64,000 nt of DNA from NCBI GenBank assembly GCA_031772625.1, contig CM062819.1, forward strand, positions 1,232,221,070 to 1,232,285,069, in the 5' to 3' direction. Shown here piece by piece: positions 11,621 to 21,473 of this stretch; position 1 is the stretch's first letter; every line of letters begins with the position of its first letter. This DNA is from Pinus tabuliformis. Taxonomy: Eukaryota > Streptophyta > Pinopsida > Pinales > Pinaceae. Made by a program: the position numbers and the translations under genes. The notes below the pieces were generated by a model. The model was not told the DNA's origin. It saw only the letters and a program-made list of their open reading frames with translations, and ran no database searches.

Positions 11621-12440
11621 ATTTAACACTTCGCGATGCTTCCAAATTTAGAATAACGACAATCTTCGCATGGTCCACCATTAGTCCCTACTTGCAGACC
11701 ACATGTCCCAATAGGTTTCCAAAGGGAAGGAGGAATGTGCACTTCTTAAGGTTTAGTGCAATCTAGTGTCATCGACAAGTAACCAGCATCAAGCGTAGGC
11801 TTGCTACATGGTGCTTAACTAATCCAAAGACAGTCCAATCATCCAGATAGACCTCCAAGAATTTGTGGATGTATTCTTTGAACGCGGCAACAACGATGCG
11901 CAAAATAATGGCTGGTGTGTTTTTCAATCCAAATGGCATAACGGTGTATTGAAAGCAACACCATTTCGTTGCGAAGGTAATTTTTCTCCTGTCTTCTGGC
12001 GCGATCTTAATCTGGTGGTACCCCCAGAACCCATTCATGAACAAGTATGCTTCTTGTCTGCTGACATTTTCCAATAATTCATCCGTGAATGGTGTCGGGA
12101 ATGGGTCATGTACATAGGCGTCGTTTAGCTTCATGAGGTCCACGCATATTCTTATTTCGCCCTTTTTCTTTTTCTCCTATACTACCATAGGACTCACCCA
12201 ATCGGATTCTTCCACTGGCTCAATAATTCTGGCTGCGAGTATTTTGTCTAATTCTATGTGGACCTTTCCCTTATATTTTGGATTCAAGCGATAAGGTCTC
12301 TGCTTAACCGGCTTTGCGTCAGGTTTTAGGGTGATCTTCATCATCCCTAAGTCACCAACGATCCCTTTTAAATCCGTAATTTTGGTTGGGAATAAGCCTT
12401 GGTGTTCGCGGAGTAACTCAGCGACCCTATCCACCATGGC
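11621..12440 (-). pseudogene. Element 2 reverse transcriptase
   Basis: Starts with the linker MVDRVAELLREHQGLFPTK and KPVKQRPYRLNPKYK, then EPVEESDWVSPMVV, fingers/palm (LNDAYVHDPFPTPF, GYHQIKIAPEDRRK), VMPFGLKNTPA and the catalytic YLDDW. A stop lies between 12143 and 12177. After about 11769 the frame changes; the thumb/connection continues to RNase H. It copied the element RNA into cDNA. Confidence 0.83.
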
Positions 12441-12593
12441 ATCATCCTAGTAGTCTCCAAGCGTTGCATACTTTGGTTCCTCCTCTGTTCCAATGTTTAC
12501 CTGCTTTGTTTTTAGTGGCGCGATGATCTTGGGATCCTCAATCAATGGTCCGTGAACCTCGCGACAGCCTTTTGTTTCTAAAATGTTAATATT

Positions 12594-13256
12594 TCATGGG
12601 TCCTCGTCATCCTCCTCAACATTTACATTGTAACACTCCAGCATGCAGCTCAGCTGTGTCACCCATTCTGGTTGAATTACTTCCATTGGCTCCTGGGGTA
12701 TTTTGAAGATAGTTGCTTTTACTGCTTGTAGCGCATCATCAACAGTATCCCACAAATGATCTTCAAACGTGAAAGTTAACATAAATCCCTCGCAAAAGAT
12801 ATCCCTTTTGCTTGTACCATGGCGGAGCTCAGTCTTAGTATACCAATTCATGGGTATGACATCCAGGGTATGATAGAACAAATGCACCCATTCAGGTTGT
12901 GGCTCTTCCTTATAGACCTTGGTCCATTTCGCAAGGTGTGTACGTGGATCATCCCATCTGTCATACTTGTGTGATAACCGCATCTGCAATTTCCCAAATC
13001 GTAGGCACATCATCCTTCTGCATCCGTTCCAATCCTCAAAGCTTCTCTGATGTATACCCCACCACCTTGCAGGTGTAGCACACAGTGCCCATTTCAGAGC
13101 ATCGAACCGCTGCTATTCTGGAACTTCTCTTTCAAATTTGTTTAGGAATTCATCCACCGCTATCAATCCATCATACATAGGCAGATATCTCACCTTGTTT
13201 GTCACGCAGCACAGTGATATTACCATCATGTTGCAATTGAGCGTGGTTACCTCATG
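12594..13256 (-). pseudogene. Second capsid-like (Gag) domain between protease and RT
   Basis: The frame at 12594-13013 has the Ty3 Gag capsid pattern: YDRWDDPRTHLAKW, EWVHLFYHTLDVIPMNWY, then ELRHGTSKRDIF and GFMLTFTFED. Upstream, to 13256, are YDGLIAVDEFLNKFE and an ALKWALCATPARWW-like piece in broken frames. An acidic tail (VEEDDEDP) leads to the RT linker. Because element 3 sits in an exact TAACC duplication, this domain truly lay just downstream of the protease. A capsid-type domain inside pol, in addition to the normal upstream gag, is not the usual Ty3 layout. It could be a lineage-specific spacer domain of gymnosperm elements. Confidence 0.6.
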
Positions 13257-13261
13257 TAACC

Positions 13262-16200
13262 TATTATCACTGAAAAAATTTCAAAAACAATTTGGACGAC
13301 TTATATGGTTTCAAAGTTGTAAGTCAGTCTTGGTCAAGTCATTTCTATTAAGGAGTCTAAAACATAGGATAGAGTCTTGCTCCCTTTGTTAAATATGGTC
13401 AACAATCTTGTTTTACCCACCATTGGTCCTACATTTATTCAAAGTGTCATGTGTTAAGGTTGTTTCAAAAATTACATGCGTTTTGAAATCAACTAGGAGT
13501 TTTCGTAGCGCAAACTCACAAAAATACACTATGTGTGCTACGAAAACACCTAGACAGTTTTGTAACTAGGAGATTTCGTAGCGCAAAACACAGAATTTAT
13601 GCTGGTTGCGCTACGAAATTAGGGATTTGTGCCAAATCTTTTCTAACTATCTTTTCTATCAAAATTCATTAATTTTTCATCACCATGTGTCAGTCCTTGA
13701 ACCATGCCTATCACATGCAGCCATTCCTTCTCATCTTTAGATTCGTTAGATGTCTTGTACGCATTCTTTCAAATTTCAAAAAAGTAAGGTGAGGTGTGTT
13801 AGGATTGTTTTTTCCCATTTTCCTTTCATGCATAAGAAGACAATTGGCAAGCTTAAGGATGGAACTCATCAGGACCTTTTTGAAAACTCAAGTGAGGCAG
13901 CTCTTAGTTTCAAATTCAAGCGAGGCAGTGTTCAAAACAATATAGTGCAGGTTCATCTTCAAGTTTCCTTGTAGGGATTTCATAGACATCTCTGAAGAAA
14001 GTAAGAATCATAGATCAGGCCAATGTCTTAGACCTGAGCCTGAAGGTTTAGATGTTCTCACGAGGAATAGAGAGGTTGAATAAGCATTCAAACAGCTAGG
14101 ATGCTAAAAAAACAAACTCCATGGAGGTCATAGTCAAATAACCAAGGATTTTGCCTTTAATTTCACTGGTTTGAATTCAAAGGTTCAAGTGCTAGAAATA
14201 CCAATGTCTCCTGAAGTTATATCTGCAGTCACAGAAGAAAAAGGTTCAGATCAAGGAAGAGGTACAAGAGCAGTCTATTGATAAAACAGTCAAAAGAAGA
14301 ATATCCAGAAGTCAATTAGCCAAGGAAAATGGGAAGACAATGATTGTTAATGAAAGCCCAGCTTCAAAGGGAAGTTTGAATGACCTTCTCCACACCATCT
14401 ACATAGAAGAGACTCCTCTGGTCCAAGCAGAGCTATTTGAAGCCAACAAGAACAAAACCAAAGGAGTTAAACCTTCCAAAAAGCTTCAATTTGATGACCA
14501 GATCTTAGAGTTTGTTTTCAAGCCAAGAAGGCCTGTGACTAGGAATTTAAAAGGGTTACAAGAGGCAGAGCTAGAGGTAAGTGAGATAGATTGAGGACCT
14601 GCAAATTCAGTTAAGCAACCCTGAAGGATATATTCAGCTAAGAAAAACTACATAGCAGGTAAGGTTAAATCCTAAAGTTTTGATGTGGATCAACTTTTGA
14701 AGTATACTTTGAAGAATAGTATCAGTTCATTCACTTTTGAACAGCCTCATGGCATATGGAAAATTCATTTCAAAGGAAAGAAAACTCGAAGAAGTCAAAT
14801 TTTGGCATAAAACTGTGTTTTTGAAATCACACAGCAATTTCGTAGCGCGCTACGAAACTGCTGTAGGTGCATATTATGATTTAGTAGACCAATGTTGAAA
14901 GAAAAAGGCAAATATTTTTAAAGGGGAATCTCTACAAAGGATCATTTACAAAGTGTCAACATTCATCAAGGGAGAAACAAGTAGAGGAAAGCCATTTTTG
15001 AACTCCAAACTTTATCAGTCAACTTATCAGTCAAACTGTCTTCTTGTTTTTACCAGTCAACTTCTAGAAGAGTTTCTGAGAAATTGAAAACTCCTCTCTG
15101 AAAAGTGAAAGAGGTTTTCATTAATAAGATACTGAAGTACAAAAACCTCTTCCAATTTTATCAAATACATTGTGATCTGGGAGAAATGAAGGACCAAACT
15201 TGCGCTACGAAACTACTGTAGGTGCAATTTTTCACAAGCATATTTCTCTGTTTTACACTTGTTTTTCAAAGACACATTCTAGGCAGTAGGAAAGGCGTTT
15301 CAAAAACCCAAGAGAGGTTTTTGTTCAGCACGTATTGGTTCACAAAAGCCTCCTTCAGTGTTTCCAAATATAGTTTTTATGAGAAGTTATGAGCTCTGTC
15401 CCAAGACCTATTTTTCAGCTAGAACAAAGCAAGGGACAGTCTCCTAGTTTCTAGGAACAACAAAAGAATGAGTCATCAAGGGCCAGCTGGAAGGTTATGA
15501 GCACCATCAAATTCTACTTCATGGAGTTTTAGGTGTCAAATAATTTTTTAAATGTTTAGATAAGGTTGTTGTAACCATAATAAGGAGTTACACTCCTAGT
15601 TGTATTAGGTCTCTAGGACTCCTAGTTAGCTTTCCTTTGTATTAAATAGTTAGTTTTAAGTGTCAATAGGTGTCAAATTAGGAGGAATTCGAATTCCCCT
15701 CATGCTGGAGGAAGGAATCTACATGAACTCTATATATGGGAGAAGAACTAATGTATTAAGGGTTGGAAATTTATAAGTAAAAGCTCTGATATTTGGCTTA
15801 TGTAAAGACTCTGTTTTTTTTTTTTGGTAATACAGTACTAGCTTATGCTTCTCAAGAATCATAAAGAGTTCAATGTAATGAGTTTCTTTTGTTGTATTTT
15901 CATGTTATCTACAGTGTTATGAGTATCTGATTACTTAGAAATCTCTTACAGTGCTCTAATTTCCTTCATATACTCATAAGCTGCCTTCTATGTGTTTGGT
16001 GTGGGGAAATCTGAATGCCTTGACTTCTATGCAAAGGCAACCTTGCTGTTAATACTGAATCATATATGACTCCATAAGCCCAATGGATACTTGTTAGTTG
16101 TGTTTCCACCATTTTCATTTCTTATTTGTTTCACAAGAGTTAGCCATCTTGATCATAATCAAAAACCTTTAATCCTTTGAGAGAGCCCTCTCAGATTAGG

Positions 16201-16290
16201 GAGGCTAAACCTCAGCCTAAAGTAGGTTTGAAATAGTTACTTGAAGTCTTCCTGGTCTGCAGCCTTCCAGGGCCTGATTTTGAGATAACA
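13262..16290 (+). repeat. Element 3 left LTR (3.0 kb)
   Basis: Nearly identical to 17789-20812. It carries six copies of the word TTTCGTAGCGC or its complement (13501, 13535, 13574, 13608, 14838-14857 as a perfect 20-bp palindrome, 15202), an ORF (14190-14594), and a T-run at about 15810. A TATA-like CTATATATGGG lies at about 15730, a plausible promoter for the element RNA. Confidence 0.87.
14190..14594 (+). CDS. Lysine-rich ORF inside element 3 left LTR
   Basis: The ORF from the ATG at 14340 gives 84 aa; the same frame is open upstream to about 14190, giving about 130 aa. It is K/E/R-rich with segments QSIDKTVKRRISRSQLAKEN and LFEANKNKTKGVKPSKKLQF, and ends KPRRPVTRNLKGLQ. No known domain. 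The same ORF is kept in the other LTR (18867-19121) with a few amino-acid changes, so it predates the insertion. It may be a captured host exon or an element-specific nuclear protein. Whether it is translated is unknown. Confidence 0.35.
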
Positions 16291-16312
16291 TTTTGGTGCA
16301 TCTGCTGAGAGC
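16291..16312 (+). other. Element 3 primer-binding-site candidate
   Basis: TTTTGGTGCATCTGCTGAGAG follows the LTR end directly; it starts with the usual TGG and has partial likeness to tRNA-Arg/Asp-type sites of plant Ty3 elements. The exact tRNA is not assigned. Confidence 0.5.
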
Positions 16313-16478
16313 CTGTAGTCTATTCATTCTCGAAATTAAGAGGCTGAACTTCTGAAGGTAGTAGGAGCTCAGACATCTTTTTGAGGCTGCAAAACTACCT
16401 TGGTGACTCCACACATCGAATAACAAATTGGAAGGTGACTCCACTGCTAGAAGATCAGTAGATTGATGAAGTTCCAAG

Positions 16479-17538
16479 ATGAGTTCCACTGCAAGAATGA
16501 ATGCCAGGTATGCTCCTATGAATCGGTCTCATATCCCCGGTTTTCCAAATCCTATGCCAAAGGTTGATTGGTTAGAGGATCTTCTGATATTCAAAGATGA
16601 AAAGAAAGACAATGCTGCTCTTCATTTGGTTAGGTTTCATATGCATGTACGCAATCTTAAGGTTCAGTTTCGTGAGTATTGTCTCATGAGGATGTTTATG
16701 ACCACTTTAGAAGGAAAAGCATGGTCTTGGTATAAAAGTTTGGAAAATGGTTCAATATATTCGCTTGCTAGTTTTCATGATGAATTCTATGAGATGTATA
16801 AAGAGTGTCATCCCTCCTTGTTGCTAGTCCAAGATTGTTGTAAACATTCTTTGAGTCTTATTCAATATTTGGAGGATTGTTATGATGATGATTAATTTAT
16901 GGATGAAGAAATTTTATAGGCTCTTCATAACAATACATTTCAACACCAAGAAGAAAGTATAACATCCCATGAAATGCAACATGAAAATCAACAGGGGTTT
17001 ACTTATGAAAACCATGTTCAATCCTATGATATTGATGTAGAGATGCAACAGACTTCTCAGTCTTCGAATCACAATGAGTATGAAATTGATTGCAAACACC
17101 AAGAAGCAGTACTGGAAGATAGTTTTTATAACCCTCAGGCAGAGGAAAAGGTTGTTCATTTTTGTAATTCCTTGTAGCATCTTGCATCAAAGAATGATCT
17201 TTATAATGAAGAAAATTACATTGTGTGGGAATCATTTAGAAAAGCAGTTGGATAGCATATCAAAGGAATTTTGTGTGGCTGAGGATCAGTTGTTTGAAGA
17301 TATAGAATGTTATGATGATCATCAAAATAACCATGTCCTCTTTGACCCTATAAATGAATACATGGCAAAGTTTTTCACATCAGTATTTCATTTTCATTTG
17401 AATGATGAAGATCATATAAATTATAAGTTGATTTGTTCATCTCAGTATCATGGTTCTTTTGAGGTTGAATGCAATCAAGGGATTCAAGTGTCAGGTCAGA
17501 TCGTTGATTGGATTTATTGGAAATATCATGTTGTTTGA
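16479..17538 (+). pseudogene. Element 3 Gag relic
   Basis: The first part (16479-16895, 138 aa) has a capsid pattern: a P-x-V-D-W start, HLVRFHMHVRNLKVQ, then LMRMFMTTLEGKAWSWYKSL and SLASFHDEFYEMYKECHPS. The frame stops at 16893-16895. Later pieces (16974-17177, 17074-17538) are acidic, H/Q-rich, in different frames, and carry no zinc knuckle. No pol sequence follows before the right LTR at 17789. Bases 17539-17775 hold no gene and end in the purine-rich tract. Confidence 0.6.
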
Positions 17539-17775
17539 CCTAAAGTGGAAATTGCAGCTGGTAGGTAGGTAGGAAAATGCAAATAAGCTCAAGGTTGACT
17601 GAGCATTTCTTAGTAGATATAGATTTCTTTCTGCTATAGTGATCATCAAGCTTAAGCCCAAGGTGAAGGCCCAAGAAGCTTGAAGGGTATGCTTGTCAAG
17701 AAAATGTCCGTTTGTCATAAGAGGATAAAGCACTAGACTTGCGAGTTCTTAGTGTACTATAGGAGCAAACTATCC

Positions 17776-17788
17776 AAAGTGGAGCCAC
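17776..17788 (+). other. Element 3 polypurine-tract candidate
   Basis: AAAGTGGAGCCAC directly before the right LTR. It is purine-rich but interrupted, as expected after decay or for a weak tract. Confidence 0.45.
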
Positions 17789-20700
17789 AGTTATCACTGA
17801 AAAAATTTCAAAAACAATTTGGGAGACTTGTATGGTTTCAAAGTTGTAAGTCAGTCTTGGTCAAGTCATTTCTATTAAGGAGTCTAAAACATAGGATAGA
17901 TTCTTGTTCCCTTTGTTAAATATGGTCAACAATCTTGTTTTACCCACCATTGGTCCTACATTTATTCAAAGTGTCATGTGTTAAGGCTGTTTCAAAAATT
18001 ACATGTGTTTTGAAATCAACTAGGAGTTTTCATAGCGAAAACTCACAAAAATACACTATGTGCGCTACGAAAACACCTAGACAGTTTCATAACTAGGAGA
18101 TTTCGTAGCGCAAAACACAAAATTTACACAGGTTGCGCTACGAAATCAGGGATTTGTGCCAGATCTTGTCTAACTATCTTTTCCATCAAAATTCGTTAAT
18201 TTTTCATCACCATGTGTCAATCCTTGAACCATGCCTATCACATGCAGCCATTCCTTCTCATCATTAGATTCGTTAGATGTCTTGTACGCATTCTTTCAAA
18301 TTTCAAAAAAGTAAGGTGAGGTGTGTTAGTCTTGTTTTTTCCCATGTTCCTTTCATGCATAAGAAGACAATTGGCAAGCTTAAGGACGGAACTCATCAGG
18401 ACCTTTTTGAAAACTCAAGTGAGGCAGCTCTTAGTTTCAAATTCAAGCGAGGTAGTGTTCAAAACAATATAGTGCAGGTTCATCTTCAAGTTTCCTTGTA
18501 CGGATTTCATATACATCTCTGAAGAAAGTAAGAATCACAGATCAGGCCAATGTCTTAGACCTGAGCCTGAAGGCTTAGATGTTCTCACGAGGAATAGAGA
18601 GGTTGAAGAAGCATTCAAACAGGTAGGCTGCTAAAAAAACAAACTCCAGGGAGGTCATAGTCAAATAACCAAGGATTTTGCCTTTAATTTCACCGGTTTG
18701 AATTCAAAGGTTCAAGTGCTAGAAATACCAATGTCTCCTGAAGTCATATCTGTAGTCACAGAAGAAAAAGGTTCAGATCAAGGAAGAGGTACAAGAGCAG
18801 TCTATTGATAAAACAGTCAAAAGAAGAATATCCAGAAGTCAATTAGCCAAGGAAAATGGGAAGATAGTGATTGTTAATGAAAGCCCAGCTTCAAAGGGAA
18901 GTTTGAATGACCTTCTCCACACCATCTACATAGAAGAGACTCCTCTGGTCCAAGCAGAGCTATTTGAAGCCAACAAGAACAAAACCAAAGGAGTTAAACC
19001 TTCCAAAAAGCTTCAATTTGATGACCAGATCTTAGAGTTTGTTTTCAAGCCAAGAAGGTTTGTGACTAGGCATTTAAAAGGGTTACAAGCGGCAGAGCCA
19101 GAGGTAAGTGAGATAGATTGAGGACCTGCAAATTCAATTAAGCAAGCCTGAAGGATATATTCAACTAAGAAAAACTACATAGCAGGTAAGGTTAAATCCT
19201 AAAGTTTTGATGTGGATCACCTTTTGAAGTATACTTTGAAGAATAGTATCAGTTTATTCACTTTTGAACAGCCTCATGGCATATGGAAAATTCATTTCAA
19301 AGGAAAGAAAACTCGAAGAAGTCAAATTTTGGCATAAAACTGTGTTTTTGAAATCACACAACAGTTTCATAGCGCGCTACGAAACTGTTGTAGGTGCATA
19401 TTATGGTTTAATAGACCAATGTTGAAAGACAAAGGCAAATATTTTTGAAGGGGAATCTCTACAAAGGATCATTTACAAAGTGTCAACATTCATAAAGGGA
19501 GAAACAAGTAGAGGAAAGCCATTTTTGAACTCCAAACTTTATCAGTCAACTTATCAGTCAAACTGTCTTCTTGTTTTTACCAGTCAACTTCTAGAAGAGT
19601 TCTGAGAAATTGAAAACACCTCTCTGAAAAGAGAAAGAGGTTTTCATTACTAAGATACTGAAGTACAAAAACCTCTTCCAATTTCATCAAATACATTATG
19701 ATCTGGGAGAAATGAAGGACCAAACTTGCGCTACAAAACTGCTGTAGGTGCAATTTTTCACAAGCATATTTCTCTATTTTACACTTGTTTTTCAAAGACA
19801 CATTTTGGGCGGTAGGAAAGGTGTTTCAAAAAATCAAGAGAGGTTTTTGTTCAGCACGGATTGGTTCACAAAATCATTCTTCATTTTTTCCAAATACAGT
19901 TTTTATGAGAAGTTATGAGCTCTATCCCAAGACCTATTTTTCAGCTAGAACAGAACAAGGGACAGTCTCCTAGTTTCTAGGAACAACAAAAGGATGAGTC
20001 ATCAAGGGCCAGCTGGAAGATTATGAGCACCATAAAATTCGACTTCATGGAGTTTTAGGTGTCAAAGAATGTTTTAAATGTTTAGATAAGGTTGTTGTAA
20101 CCATTATAAGGAGTTACACTCCTAGTTGTAATAGGTCTCTAGGACTCCTAGTTAGCTGTCCTTTGTATTAAATAGTTAGTATTAAGTGTCAATAGGTGTC
20201 AAATTAGGAGGAATTCGAATTCCCCTCATGCTAGAGGAAGGAATCTACATGAACTCTATATATGGGAGAAGGAATAATGTATTTAGGTTGGAAATTTATA
20301 AGTAAAAGCTCTGATATTTGGCTTATGTAAAGACTCTGTTTTTTTTTGGTAATACAAAACTGGCTTATGCTTCTCAAAAATCATAAGGAGTTCAATGTAA
20401 TGAGTTTCTTTTGTTGTCTTTTCATGTTATCTACAGTGTTATGAGTATCTGATTACTTAGAAATCGCTTACAGTGCTCTAATTTCCTTCATATACTCATA
20501 AACTGCCTTCTATGTGTTTGGTGTGTTGAAATCTGAATGCCTTGACTTCTATGCAAAGCCAACCTTGCTGTTAATACTGAATCATATATGAATCCATAAG
20601 CCCAAAGGATACTTGTTAGTTGTGTTTCCACCATTTTCATTTCTTAGTTGTTTCACAAGAGTTAGCCATCTTGATCATAATAAAAAACCTTTAATCCTTT

Positions 20701-20812
20701 GAGAGAGCCCTCTCTGGTTGGGGAGACTAAACCTTAGCCTAAAGTAGGTTTGAAATAGTTACTTGAAGTCTTCCTAGTCTGCAGCCTTCCAGGGCCTGAT
20801 TTTGAGATAACA
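17789..20812 (+). repeat. Element 3 right LTR (3.0 kb)
   Basis: Matches 13262-16290. Of the six TTTCGTAGCGC words, three show C-to-T or G-to-A changes at CpG (about 18029, 19365, 19728), while 18062, 18101 and 18135 are intact. This is the signature of cytosine methylation decay. The T-run at about 20340 is shorter than in the left copy. Confidence 0.87.
18867..19121 (+). CDS. Lysine-rich ORF inside element 3 right LTR
   Basis: 84-aa counterpart of the ORF at 14340-14594. Differences are confined to a few residues near the end (KPRRPVTRN against KPRRFVTRH, and QEAELE against QAAEPE). The upstream extension is also open. Same remarks as for the left copy. Confidence 0.35.
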   Translation: MIVNESPASKGSLNDLLHTIYIEETPLVQAELFEANKNKTKGVKPSKKLQFDDQILEFVFKPRRFVTRHLKGLQAAEPEVSEID

Positions 20813-20817
20813 TAACC

Positions 20818-21473
20818 GGTTCTGCCATTGTTTTGTTTCTTTGTCCGAATTTGAAGTGCAAGAGCTTTCACACTCCCACGAAATTCTGCCATCTGCTGTT
20901 GGATTCACCCAATCCTTCTCTCAAGCAGTTATCTTGTAGACGCAATCTAGCTTTTCATCACTCTCGTTGTCGTGCACTGGCTCTGTGTAATGCGATCCTT
21001 CCCCAGGGTCTAAAGGTACCACTACATGTAGTCACCTTTTCTTGAAAATCATTTTGCGCTTCTTCAGATTTATCACTCTGTTCATATCAATGGCCCAATC
21101 TATTCCCAATAGCATGGGATAGGGATTTATGTCACCAACAATCTCTATCACTTCGAAATCTGCAAGCGCGCTCGCACCTTCAATGTTTTATTGTTATCCC
21201 TTGCAATCTTCCCATTGGTAGGATCTTCTGCTGGTTCGCCATTCATAATTGAATAGGAGACCACTGCAACGCGGGCCTACTCATGTGCTCCCACGTCTAT
21301 TTTGGCAATACGTTTGTGTCCAATCCTAGATCCAGAATCACTTGATCCATTTCATATTCTCTGATTTGCACAGTCAATCTCATTTCCCTTCCTATTTGCA
21401 ATGTATCTTTCCCAAGCTTTCGAACAACGTGCAGTTCCCCTGACCCAATGCACCTAGTGATTAGCTCCTGTAG
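20818..21473 (-). pseudogene. Element 2 protease
   Basis: On the minus strand a retropepsin-like segment is seen at about 21260-21370: an I-L-D-L-G active-site motif (normally D-[LS]-G-[AS]; here DLG then L-D-T-N-V-L-P) followed by KQTWE, and downstream WSPIQL and MANQQKILPMGRL. Several stops and frame changes follow toward the element 3 insertion at 20813. It would cleave the element polyprotein; now dead. Confidence 0.62.

Larger units (their letters stand above)
13262..20812 (+). mobile_element. Element 3: non-autonomous LTR retrotransposon with 3-kb LTRs, nested in element 2
   Basis: Direct repeats of about 3.03 kb (13262-16290, 17789-20812), with TGTTATC/GATAACA-like ends (first bases mutated in both starts), enclose only 1.5 kb. 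The target duplication TAACC is exact on both sides (13257-13261, 20813-20817). A primer-site-like TGGTGCATCTGCTGAGAG follows the left LTR and a purine-rich AAAGTGGAGCCAC precedes the right LTR, so orientation is plus. The interior has a gag relic and no protease, RT or integrase, so it must have moved with enzymes supplied in trans. The LTRs are very alike, making this the youngest insertion of the nest. Confidence 0.87.
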
